From: Bacillota bacterium
Lineage (GTDB): Bacteria; Bacillota; Clostridia; Lachnospirales; Lachnospiraceae
Direction: 5' to 3'
Length of the DNA stretch: 28,294 bases
NCBI GenBank assembly: GCA_023419655.1
Contig: JAEZXP010000051.1
Coordinates: 1-28,294 of the forward strand
This document shows positions 8,773 through 15,626 of the stretch, one piece after another. Position numbers and translations under genes: made by a program. A model generated the notes under the pieces. That model saw only the letters and a list, made by a program, of their open reading frames with translations. It was not told the origin of the DNA and searched no databases. Position 1 is the first letter of the stretch; each line of letters starts with the position of its first letter.

Positions 8773-8802
8773 TTTAAACACAAATTCATTCTATACTATA
8801 AT
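8773..8802 (+). promoter_or_regulatory. Candidate plus-strand promoter for small RNA A
   Basis: TTTAAA (8773-8778), 18-base spacer, consensus TATAAT (8797-8802). No plus-strand protein gene follows within 6 kb, so a transcript from here would be non-coding and divergent from the kinase gene. Confidence 0.45.
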
Positions 8803-8807
8803 CAGAA

Positions 8808-8902
8808 GTGATAAATATAAATTTTTTTCACTCTCCTCCTCCCTACTTATAAATATAGATTTGAGGGTGTCTGCAGGTTATACCTGCCAGACACCCTCTT
8901 TC
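8808..8902 (+). ncRNA. Candidate C-rich small RNA A with anti-Shine-Dalgarno tract
   Basis: Downstream of a TATAAT box, the predicted transcript would begin with a weak AT-rich GTGA/TCAC hairpin (8808-8831). An unpaired CTCTCCTCCTCCC stretch (8831-8843) follows, and it ends in a very stable hairpin: GAGGGTGTCTG (8863-8873) with CAGACACCCTC (8888-8898), continued by CAGGT/ACCTG inside with one bulge and a 3-base loop. Only TTT follows the stem, so termination may be incomplete. A 5' hairpin, a single-stranded C-rich stretch and a 3' hairpin is the design of Firmicute regulatory RNAs that bind ribosome binding sites, such as FsrA, RoxS/RsaE and LhrC. Function is inferred; there is no reading frame of note in the 95 bases. 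Confidence 0.4.
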
Positions 8903-9003
8903 ACGTATGTGCCATTTTTCAACAGCTCATTAATTTCCACGTTTTTATTAATTAATTTATAGTTATTTTATAAACCATTCACAAAATAGTCACATATTCT
9001 TTG

Positions 9004-9009
9004 TATACT
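9004..9009 (+). promoter_or_regulatory. Candidate -10 box upstream of small RNA B
   Basis: TATACT preceded by TTTG at 9001-9003, close to an extended -10 element. No good -35 stands at 16-18 bases; TTCACA (8978-8983) is 20 bases away. Weak on its own and supported mainly by the structured region and terminator that follow. Confidence 0.3.
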
Positions 9010-9012
9010 ATG

Positions 9013-9119
9013 ACCATAGACAGTGATAAAACACTTTCTACTCCCACCCTATTATACGCTATGGTAAACTAACACCCCTGTTGTTTACCGAAAACGCCGG
9101 CTTTATCGCCGGCGTTTTT
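9013..9119 (+). ncRNA. Candidate structured small RNA B with alternative helices and terminator
   Basis: ACCATAG (9013-9019) pairs perfectly with CTATGGT (9059-9065), enclosing an AGTG/CACT hairpin and the unpaired C-rich stretch CTCCCACCCT (9041-9050). GGTAAAC (9063-9069) pairs with GTTTACC (9083-9089), continued by AACA/TGTT and capped by a CCCC tetraloop. The two helices share GGT at 9063-9065 and so compete. The terminator GC stem and TTTTT close the unit at 9115-9119. No plus-strand gene lies downstream, so this looks like an independent RNA rather than a leader. It matches no RNA family I recognise. Promoter evidence is weak. Confidence 0.35.
9091..9119. terminator. Bidirectional intrinsic terminator
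   Basis: ACGCCGGC (9094-9101), loop TTTATC, GCCGGCGT (9108-9115). TTTTT follows on the plus strand (9115-9119) and TTTT on the minus strand (9091-9094). On the minus strand it ends the long rex-to-hemolysin-family operon 55 bases after the last stop codon; on the plus strand it would end small RNA B. Confidence 0.85.
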
Positions 9120-9173
9120 CTATGTTCAAATATGTATCTGTCCCATATATAATTTCTTTTTGAAAACTCCCGG

Positions 9174-10517
9174 CTACACTGTCTCACCCGGAGGTTCTTC
9201 CTCAGTTACAGGTGCTTTTGATATTCTTACCTGTCCAATCATCTTGTTCATGGTTTCGAGAATATCAAACCGGTAACCGGCATACTGCAAGGTTGCCCTT
9301 TCACCGTCTGCTGGAATTCGGTCAAGGATGGATATTAACAAACCATTCAGTGTATCAAAATCCTCATGGTCGATTACAATATTAAGCTGGTCTTCCAAAT
9401 CCTCCAGACTGATAGCGCCCTTCACTACCCAGGAATCCTTATCAACAGAAAGAATCATCTTCTCTTCCGTATCATATTCATCCTGAATATTCCCTACGAT
9501 TTCTTCAAGGAAATCCTCCATCGCCACCAATCCTGCTGTCTGACCATATTCGTCAATAACGATGGCCATATGAATATTCTTTGTCTGCATTTCATGGAAC
9601 AAAAGATTCACACTCTGGGTATCCGGTACAAAGAAAGGTTCTCTGGCAATCTCCTGCAATGTCTTTTTATTCTTGTCATCGGATATGTAAGCAGCGAATA
9701 CATCCTTCAAATGCAGGATTCCAACTATATTATCGAGATTATCCACATATAACGGATACCTGGAATAATTCTCCGAAAGCATAAATCGTAAGGCTTCCTC
9801 CAAAGACATCTCTGCGTCCACTGCTACGATACGTTTCTTATGTGTCATGATATCATCGGCTTCCTTATCATCCAGCTCAATGATATTCGATATCATCTCT
9901 GCTTTTCCTGCATCAAATACACCCTGTTCATGGCCCTCATTCACCATGGAGATTATTTCTTCCTCTATTTCATTTTCCTGAAACTCTTTCGGGTTGATTC
10001 GAAGCATCCCAAATACCAAATTTAAAACTTTTTCAATGAACCAGCCAGATGGATTGAATAGAAATAATACAATGCGTATCAATGGGAAAAGACCAAAGCT
10101 AATCTGCTCTGAATATTTCATCGCCAGTTTCCCAGGTAATACCATTCCAAACAATGTCATCAAAAAAATCAATACAACCGCGGATAAAATAAGGTTAACG
10201 TAAAACATCATTTGCGTATACGGCTGCGGTGATTCCATCATCGGGTAAAACCATAAGTACGGCAAAAGACAAACCACATAGTATATCGTGATAACAGCTG
10301 CCATACTGCATTGCAGCAGTGCCATGGTATTCTGATACCGGCCGGAATCTATAAGCTTCAAAAGAACCACAGCCTTTTTATCTCCTCCGTCCGCTTTCCT
10401 TCTTATGCCATTCTCGTTGACATATTCCAGAGCAGCCTTCACAGAAGACATGATTGCCATTATAAGGATAAGCAGTACTATAATTGCTATTCCCCATAAG
10501 GGATTGTCACTATCCAT
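9174..10517 (-). CDS. Hemolysin-family / CNNM-CorC membrane protein with CBS pair
   Basis: A 447-residue protein of the UPF0053/HlyC-CorC family, which in characterised members (CNNM/CorC, YrkA-like) exports or controls Mg2+ and other divalent ions. Residues 1-190 form a DUF21/CNNM membrane domain with spans near 5-25, 60-80, 100-125 and 140-160. A CBS-domain pair follows at about 210-335 (DDIMTHKKRIVAVDAEMSL, then FVPDTQSVNLLFHEMQ, with the DEYGQTAGLVAMEDFLEEI motif typical of the family). A C-terminal CorC_HlyC domain lies at about 350-430. The name hemolysin is historical. The ribosome binding site is weak (AAGGG about 13 bases from the ATG). It starts 25 bases after the mazF stop and is the last gene before the terminator at 9091-9119. 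Confidence 0.88.
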   Translation of the reverse strand: MDSDNPLWGIAIIVLLILIMAIMSSVKAALEYVNENGIRRKADGGDKKAVVLLKLIDSGRYQNTMALLQCSMAAVITIYYVVCLLPYLWFYPMMESPQPYTQMMFYVNLILSAVVLIFLMTLFGMVLPGKLAMKYSEQISFGLFPLIRIVLFLFNPSGWFIEKVLNLVFGMLRINPKEFQENEIEEEIISMVNEGHEQGVFDAGKAEMISNIIELDDKEADDIMTHKKRIVAVDAEMSLEEALRFMLSENYSRYPLYVDNLDNIVGILHLKDVFAAYISDDKNKKTLQEIAREPFFVPDTQSVNLLFHEMQTKNIHMAIVIDEYGQTAGLVAMEDFLEEIVGNIQDEYDTEEKMILSVDKDSWVVKGAISLEDLEDQLNIVIDHEDFDTLNGLLISILDRIPADGERATLQYAGYRFDILETMNKMIGQVRISKAPVTEEEPPGETV

Positions 10518-10542
10518 TGTAAAAATTATCCCTTCTTTCTTC

Positions 10543-10911
10543 TTAAAATAATATATGTCTAAAATATGTATCTAAAGATAAACTAATAATCAGAGCTTTA
10601 TCAATTTTCTTTAATACATCCTGGTCCAAATGACATACCTTCTCTTTCAGTCTGGACTTGTCAATCGTTCTGACCTGCTCAAGCAAAATAACCGAGTCCT
10701 TCACAATTCCATATTTGTCCGCAGGTAGTTCCACATGGGTCGGCAGTTTGGCCTTATTCATCTTTGAGGTTATTGCCGCACAGATTACTGTGGGGCTATG
10801 CTTATTACCCGTATCATTCTGAACAATAAGTACCGGCCGGATACCCCCTTGCTCAGAGCCGATAACCGGCCTTAAATCTGCATAAAAGATATCTCCTCTT
10901 TTAATTACCAC
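10543..10911 (-). CDS. mazF: MazF/EndoA-type mRNA endoribonuclease without an adjacent antitoxin
   Basis: A 122-residue PemK/MazF-family toxin that cleaves mRNA at short sequence motifs. The core matches Bacillus EndoA closely: VIKRGDIFYADLRPVIGSEQ, RPVLIVQNDTGNK, SPTVICAAITSK, KLPTHVEL and SVILLEQVRTIDK, including the conserved Arg and Thr/Ser near the active site. The C-terminus is about eight residues longer than EndoA. The open frame begins at a GTG at 10920, but GGAG would be only one base away. The GTG at 10911 leaves GGAG ten bases upstream and aligns with the EndoA start, so it was preferred. In Bacillus the order is alr - antitoxin - toxin; here only 86-95 non-coding bases separate alr from mazF, too few for the usual ~90-residue antitoxin. 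Confidence 0.9.
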   Translation of the reverse strand: MVIKRGDIFYADLRPVIGSEQGGIRPVLIVQNDTGNKHSPTVICAAITSKMNKAKLPTHVELPADKYGIVKDSVILLEQVRTIDKSRLKEKVCHLDQDVLKKIDKALIISLSLDTYFRHILF

Positions 10912-11006
10912 TTTACTCACACTCCATTTTCAGGCTTTATCCTTATTATTGCCAGTTTCTTCGTGTGTATTCCATAAAGTGATATCTGCGAGCAATATAT
11001 TAATAA

Positions 11007-12140
11007 TTAATTAAAATACACTCTTGGTACTCTTTTACCAACCGTACAAATCATCTCATAAGGAAATGAATGGGCCCACTTCGCCAGTGTCTCCACGCTG
11101 ATGATACAGTCTTCGTCTCTCCCAAGCAAGGTTACTACATCTCCCTGACAGACACCCCGGACATCTGTTACATCAACCATAAAATAATCCATGCAGATTC
11201 TTCCTATAATCGGTGCATACTGTCCTTTTATAATAACCTTTCCTACGTTGGACATATTTCTGGAATATCCGTCTGCATATCCTATCGGAATTGTGGCAAC
11301 CTTTGTTCTTCTGCCGGTAATATAGGTTGAGCCATAGCTTATACCGGTTCCGGGCTCCACTTCCTTCATATAAACCACATGACTTTTTAATTCCATGGCA
11401 GGAATAAGGTTTGTAAAAGTATGGTTTACCTCGTTGGAAGGATAGATTCCATAGGTAGCGATTCCGCATCGGACCATGTCATATTCTGCTTCAGGATATT
11501 CAATCAATCCGGCACTGTTGGAAATATGCCGCATCGGAATATGTATACCTTCCTGTCTTAATAAATTATCAAACGCTTCGAATCTCTTAATCTGCTGCTT
11601 TGTACTGTTTTTATCCGTTTCATCCGCATTTGCAAAGTGTGAAAACAGTCCTTCTATATCGATTCCTTCAAAGGAGGCAATCTGCTTTATTGCCTTAATG
11701 CTTTCATCGGAATCACTAAATCCCAGCCTTGACATGCCGGTATCTATCTTAATATGAATCTTAGCAGTTTTTCCCTGCCTTACGGCCTCCTCTGACAGCT
11801 CTTTTGCCATCTCATATTGATATACTGTCTGCATTACATCATAGGAAATTACAAGATTAAACTGCTCCTTCGGTGTATATCCCAATATCAGAATCGGCTT
11901 TGTTATTCCTGCTTCTCTAAGCTCGATGGCTTCTTCAATAATGGCAACTCCATAGGCATCTACCAGTTCATTTTCAAGAGCCCTTGATACCTCTACCGCT
12001 CCGTGTCCATAAGCATCCGCTTTAACAATTACCATCAGCTTCGTCGCTTTATTAAGATTGCCTTTTATCCGGCTTATATTCGAACGGATTGCTTCCAGAT
12101 TAATATTCACCTGTGCCCTATAATAATCACATCTGTCCAA
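11007..12140 (-). CDS. alr: Alanine racemase
   Basis: PLP-dependent cytoplasmic enzyme interconverting L- and D-alanine for peptidoglycan synthesis. At 377 residues it has the standard length. The PLP lysine is K40 in VIVKADAYGHG; the second catalytic base is Y269 in GTGISYGSTY. Family motifs HIKIDTGMSRLGF, MVRCGIATYGIYPS and TIPIGYADGYSR (about 127-300) are all present. The start is TTG at 12140 with AAGGTG eight bases upstream; no better ATG lies close. It is located between nnrD and mazF, an arrangement conserved in many Firmicutes (alr next to acpS, the YjeF-type repair enzyme and the EndoA locus), and gaps of 46 and 86-95 bases suggest one transcript. Confidence 0.95.
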   Translation of the reverse strand: MDRCDYYRAQVNINLEAIRSNISRIKGNLNKATKLMVIVKADAYGHGAVEVSRALENELVDAYGVAIIEEAIELREAGITKPILILGYTPKEQFNLVISYDVMQTVYQYEMAKELSEEAVRQGKTAKIHIKIDTGMSRLGFSDSDESIKAIKQIASFEGIDIEGLFSHFANADETDKNSTKQQIKRFEAFDNLLRQEGIHIPMRHISNSAGLIEYPEAEYDMVRCGIATYGIYPSNEVNHTFTNLIPAMELKSHVVYMKEVEPGTGISYGSTYITGRRTKVATIPIGYADGYSRNMSNVGKVIIKGQYAPIIGRICMDYFMVDVTDVRGVCQGDVVTLLGRDEDCIISVETLAKWAHSFPYEMICTVGKRVPRVYFN

Positions 12141-12186
12141 TTGTTATTCACCTTGTTTCTTCGTTTATAATATTATTCCTTTTCAG

Positions 12187-13704
12187 CTATTCTTTATAAA
12201 GAACGGATGATATGGCTTCTGCAATATCACCTGCCATCAGAGAATACGCTCCTGTTTTTTCCTTCGCCGCATCTCCCGCCAGCCCATGAATATATACACC
12301 AAGACATGCCGCCTCATAGGTGTCCATGCCCTGTGCCGCAAGACCCGCTATGATGCCTGTAAGCACATCTCCGCTTCCGGCTGTTGCCATTCCGTCATTT
12401 CCCGAAACATTCACATATTTCTTACCGGAGCCGGCAACAATCGTCCGGGCATTCTTCATAACATATACCAATTCACTATTATAAGAACATTGATTTGCAA
12501 TGTCAATTATATTATCCGATATATCGGATATATCCATACCCAACAATCTTGACAGCTCCATCGGATGCGGCGTTAATACCGCACGGTTTGGCAGAAGCTC
12601 TGCCAGTTTGCCGATTCTGTTACATGGCTGTGCGTCCTGACTTTCGCCGCCGATTCTTTCCGCCAATATATTGATGGCATCCGCATCAAGAATGATGGGA
12701 GCCTTTTGCTGATGAATCACCCTGTCAAGCAGCTCTTTCGCCTTCCCGGAGATTCCCAGTCCGGGACCGATTACAATGACATCCGCCCAGCTTATCATAG
12801 CCGGTATATCCTCATCCGTATCATAGGCGGCATATAACGCTTCGGGGAGCAGCGTCTGAATAATATTGCGATTCTTAGAGGCGGTAAGCACCTTAACCAT
12901 TCCGGCACCGGTTTTATAGCAGGCCTTAGCGGAAAGATAGGCTGCTCCGCCCATGCCCTCGCTGCCGGAGATTACGAGAACCTTCCCGAAGGTTCCCTTA
13001 TGACCATCTCTTTTTCTTTCGGGGAGCTTCTTAAGGTCATCTGCCGTGTAATAAAAGGTATCCGCCTCGGCAGAGCGAAGGGCTGTATGAGGAAATCCTA
13101 TATCTGCCAGCGTTATCTTTCCTGCAAAATCCGCTCCCGGATAGAGCAACAGCCCCTGTTTCATATATCCGAAGGTTATTGTGTGGTCTGCCTTCATTGC
13201 CGAACCCAGTACTTTTCCTGTGTCCGCGGAAATTCCCGACGGGATATCAACAGAGAACACCCTGTGTCTGCCGTTATTGGTTAAATTAATAATCTCTGCC
13301 AGCTTTCCTTCCACTGGCTTCGATAAGCCTATTCCAAAGATTGCATCGATTATTATATTATATTCACAGAGCTTATTACTGTTATCAATACTTATACCTA
13401 AATTTTCAGCGATTGTCAGCTGCGCCTTCATCTGTTCACTGCATTTTTCTCTTGAAAAAGGCAAAAGAATTGCAACATGGTAGCCCTGTAAAAACAGGAT
13501 TCTTCCAGCTGCAACTCCATCTGCGCCATTATTTCCGGGACCGCATAATACGAGTATACGGTCCTCATTTTTTATTGACTGTTTTACCACGGCAGCGACT
13601 TCCATTGCCGCCCTTTCCATAAGAACAAGGGGAGGAATTTTGATAACCTCCATCGTATAATTATCAATCTGCTTCATTTTATCCGAATCTACTATATATT
13701 TCAT
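12187..13704 (-). CDS. nnrD: Bifunctional NAD(P)HX epimerase / ADP-dependent NAD(P)HX dehydratase
   Basis: A 505-residue YjeF-type fusion that repairs hydrated NADH and NADPH. The N-terminal epimerase domain (about 1-215) shows LCGPGNNGADGVAAGRIL and the DAIFGIGL and SVDIPSGISADTG motifs. The C-terminal carbohydrate-kinase-like dehydratase domain (about 225-500) shows HKGTFGKVLVISGSEGMGG, VIGPGLG, ILDADAINILA, LTPHPMELSRLLG and the catalytic loop NDGMATAGSGDVLTGIIAGL, with Ser where many members have Thr in GTGD. Length is normal for the fused form. ATG at 13704 has GAGG seven bases upstream. It lies 13 bases after acpS and 46 bases before alr in the probable operon. Also named nnrE/nnrD for the two activities. 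Confidence 0.94.
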   Translation of the reverse strand: MKYIVDSDKMKQIDNYTMEVIKIPPLVLMERAAMEVAAVVKQSIKNEDRILVLCGPGNNGADGVAAGRILFLQGYHVAILLPFSREKCSEQMKAQLTIAENLGISIDNSNKLCEYNIIIDAIFGIGLSKPVEGKLAEIINLTNNGRHRVFSVDIPSGISADTGKVLGSAMKADHTITFGYMKQGLLLYPGADFAGKITLADIGFPHTALRSAEADTFYYTADDLKKLPERKRDGHKGTFGKVLVISGSEGMGGAAYLSAKACYKTGAGMVKVLTASKNRNIIQTLLPEALYAAYDTDEDIPAMISWADVIVIGPGLGISGKAKELLDRVIHQQKAPIILDADAINILAERIGGESQDAQPCNRIGKLAELLPNRAVLTPHPMELSRLLGMDISDISDNIIDIANQCSYNSELVYVMKNARTIVAGSGKKYVNVSGNDGMATAGSGDVLTGIIAGLAAQGMDTYEAACLGVYIHGLAGDAAKEKTGAYSLMAGDIAEAISSVLYKE

Positions 13705-13717
13705 CTCACTGCCTCAT

Positions 13718-14095
13718 TCAGACCGATTCATTCGTTCTATTTTCTCCTACAACAAAAGCATTCGCATAATTTTTCGTATTCGTTATCGATACATGGATAA
13801 CCGATACTCCCTGCTCCTTAGCAAGCCCGGCAGCCTTACCATACAGCTTCACATAGGGCTTGCCGGCCTGGTCCCGAAGGACTTCTATATCCTTAAGAAA
13901 AAACCCCCTGAACCCCGTGCCGAACATCTTGGCTACTGCTTCCTTTACTGCAAAATTACCGGCAGCCCTTGACCAGTTACGGTCAATAAGCCGGATTTCA
14001 TCTTCCGTAAAGCAGCGCTTTAAAAACCCTTCCTTCTCACAGGCTTTGCCGATTCGCTCAATCTCAATTAAATCTACCCCAATACCGGTTATCAA
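13718..14095 (-). CDS. acpS: Holo-[acyl-carrier-protein] synthase
   Basis: Transfers the 4'-phosphopantetheine arm from CoA to acyl carrier protein, activating it for fatty-acid synthesis. The 125-residue length is typical for AcpS. Motif GIGVDLIEIERI at residues 4-15 contains the Mg2+-binding Asp, and AAGNFAVKEAVAKMFGTG (about 46-63) is the second signature with the Glu of the KEA triad. The start is TTG at 14095 with GGAAGG seven bases upstream. The gene lies 13 bases before nnrD and 18 bases after the coiled-coil gene, so translation within the operon is probably coupled. Confidence 0.95.
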   Translation of the reverse strand: MITGIGVDLIEIERIGKACEKEGFLKRCFTEDEIRLIDRNWSRAAGNFAVKEAVAKMFGTGFRGFFLKDIEVLRDQAGKPYVKLYGKAAGLAKEQGVSVIHVSITNTKNYANAFVVGENRTNESV

Positions 14096-14113
14096 ATTCT
14101 ATCCTTCCTATCA

Positions 14114-14743
14114 TCAAGGACTATCGTCAGACTTTTTATTAATACTGAAAGTGATATCGAAAGCCTCCATAACATCTGCCCCTAAAATATCGTGCATATA
14201 GTTATAAATCAGATTGTTCGCCGTCTCCATATCATGCTTTGCAAGAATTTTTTGCTTTAATTCCTCTCTGGTTTTTAATATCCATTCTGATATTTTCGCC
14301 AGCTCCTCCTGATTGGTGCGGATTGCTTCATAGCAGCTGGATATGCTTTCTGCCAGCAGTTCTTCATTCGCTTCTTTAATCTTATATGGAATATCGGAAA
14401 GTTTGTCGGAAGCTTTATCTATCTTTTCATTGATATCATTGATAAAACGTTTGTTTTGATCCAGCTTCTTCTCCTTAACGTTATCCTCGTTTTCATTTTG
14501 GACATCCATATTAACAACGATATCCGATACAAGAGATTTTTTTAGGCTCTTCATATCCTTGATATCGTTTACCATCTTTCCCTGTGCTTTTAAAAGGTTA
14601 TTAACCTTTTTCTCCAGTTCTTTGATTCTGTAAGTCTTTTTCTCATCGGGAAACAATTCATGCCATCTGGAATCCAGCGTCAAAATCGGCAATTTTTTAT
14701 CTTTAACGATTTCATTGTAATCCGCCTTTTTCTTTTTTTTCAT
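14114..14743 (-). CDS. Uncharacterised coiled-coil protein in the rex-acpS operon
   Basis: A 209-residue soluble protein I do not recognise. It begins with a lysine cluster (MKKKKKADYNEI), then LPILTLDSRWHELFPDEKK at about 20-39. Long charged heptad-like helices follow from about 40 to 185 (RIKELEKKVNNLLKAQGKMV, DINEKIDKASDKLSDI, ELAKISEWILKTREELKQKI), so it is probably mostly coiled coil. There is no signal peptide or membrane span. The open frame extends two codons to a TTG at 14749; ATG 14743 with AGGG six bases upstream was preferred. It lies 29 bases after rex and 18 before acpS. Its operon position suggests a housekeeping role, but nothing in the sequence gives a function. Confidence 0.75.
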   Translation of the reverse strand: MKKKKKADYNEIVKDKKLPILTLDSRWHELFPDEKKTYRIKELEKKVNNLLKAQGKMVNDIKDMKSLKKSLVSDIVVNMDVQNENEDNVKEKKLDQNKRFINDINEKIDKASDKLSDIPYKIKEANEELLAESISSCYEAIRTNQEELAKISEWILKTREELKQKILAKHDMETANNLIYNYMHDILGADVMEAFDITFSINKKSDDSP

Positions 14744-14772
14744 AAGCAACCCTGCCTTCTGTAGACATATAA

Positions 14773-15417
14773 TTAATTATCGGCAGATTCTTGCTTTTCA
14801 GACAGCTTATAGGATAATTTCATCAGACTTTCCGCTAAATGTACATTTTCAACGACTACATCCTCCGGTAAATGAAGGTCTGTGGGCGCAAAGTTCCAAA
14901 TTCCTTTTATTCCCCATGATGCAAGAGAAGCGGCCATCTGCGGCGCTTTATTTCTCGGCATTGTAAGAGCCGCAATATCCACTTTATGCAGCTTTACAAA
15001 CTCCTCCAACTCATCGGTGGATTTAATCTCTATTCCACGAATTGACAGACCTATCAATCTAGGGTTAATATCAAAAATACCCTTTATATGAAATCCTCTT
15101 CGTTCAAAATCAGCATAATTTGCTAAAGCCTGCCCCAAATTACCTGCACCGATTATGATTACATTATATTTTCTATCAAGGCCAAGTATCTTACCTATCT
15201 CTGTGTGAAGATATTCAACATTATAACCGTATCCCTGTTGTCCAAATCCCCCGAAATTATTAAGGTCCTGCCTTATCTGGGACGCTGTCACTTTCATTTT
15301 GCCGCTTAATTCCTTGGAAGATATACGGACAACATCCTTCTCAAGCAAATCTCCCAAATAACGGTAATACCTTGGTAATCTATTGATAACAGCCTTAGAA
15401 ATATGTTTTTTTTGCAA
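14773..15417 (-). CDS. rex: Redox-sensing transcriptional repressor Rex
   Basis: Dimeric repressor that binds DNA when NADH/NAD+ is low and releases it on binding NADH, controlling fermentation genes in Gram-positive anaerobes. The winged-helix N-terminus (about 1-85) includes RLPRYYRYLGDLLEKDVVRI and VTASQIRQDLNNFGGFGQQG, close to the family consensus for the recognition helix and wing. The Rossmann domain shows the nucleotide loop IIGAGNLGQALANY at about 91-104, then FDINPRLIG with the Asp that selects NAD over NADP. Length 214 is typical. The start is TTG at 15417 with AGGAGG seven bases upstream. It is first gene of a probable seven-gene operon and its promoter holds a Rex-like site, suggesting autoregulation. 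Confidence 0.95.
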   Translation of the reverse strand: MQKKHISKAVINRLPRYYRYLGDLLEKDVVRISSKELSGKMKVTASQIRQDLNNFGGFGQQGYGYNVEYLHTEIGKILGLDRKYNVIIIGAGNLGQALANYADFERRGFHIKGIFDINPRLIGLSIRGIEIKSTDELEEFVKLHKVDIAALTMPRNKAPQMAASLASWGIKGIWNFAPTDLHLPEDVVVENVHLAESLMKLSYKLSEKQESADN

Positions 15418-15453
15418 CTCTTTTCCTCCTTACGTCGAATAAATCTATAATTT

Positions 15454-15482
15454 ATTATATTGGATTGTTAATAATAAGTCAA
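15454..15482 (-). promoter_or_regulatory. Promoter of the rex operon with overlapping Rex-like operator
   Basis: Minus strand: TTGACT (15477-15482), 17-base spacer, consensus TATAAT (15454-15459). The 18 bases at 15465-15482 read TTGACTTATTATTAACAA on this strand. Against the Rex consensus TTGTTAAnnnnTTAACAA, the right half-site is perfect and the left half matches at TTG. Rex bound here would cover the -35 box and spacer. Confidence 0.7.
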
Positions 15483-15525
15483 TCAATTGCTGATTATTGT
15501 CAAAATAGATGCTGGGCCTCTCTAT

Positions 15526-15568
15526 TACGGATTATTGGGCTCTGTCATTCTTTACTTGATAATCCGTA
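15526..15568. promoter_or_regulatory. 10-bp inverted repeat in the rex/ABC-F divergent region
   Basis: TACGGATTAT (15526-15535) and ATAATCCGTA (15559-15568) are perfect inverted copies separated by 23 bases. The right arm covers part of the -35 box and spacer of the ABC-F promoter. It could be a two-site operator; because it starts upstream of the expected transcript it is unlikely to be an attenuator of the ABC-F gene. Confidence 0.45.
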
Positions 15569-15584
15569 TATGGTAAACTATAAA
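15556..15584 (+). promoter_or_regulatory. Promoter of the ABC-F gene
   Basis: TTGATA (15556-15561), 17-base spacer, TATAAA (15579-15584). Transcription would start near 15591, leaving a leader of only about 36 bases, with AGAGG nine bases before the ATG at 15627. The short leader has no room for a ribosome-stalling attenuator of the kind often seen before antibiotic-resistance ABC-F genes. Confidence 0.6.
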
Positions 15585-15626
15585 AGTCGTTACAAGAACG
15601 AAGATATATGAAAGAGGTATGATATC

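Noticed and set aside
10921..11006. Hidden antitoxin gene between alr and mazF
   Set aside because: The gap is too short for the usual antitoxin and contains no frame with a ribosome binding site.
15485..15510. Second promoter TTGACA upstream of the rex promoter
   Set aside because: The TTGACA (15497-15502) has no acceptable -10 box at 16-18 bases; the TTGACT/TATAAT pair downstream is far better.
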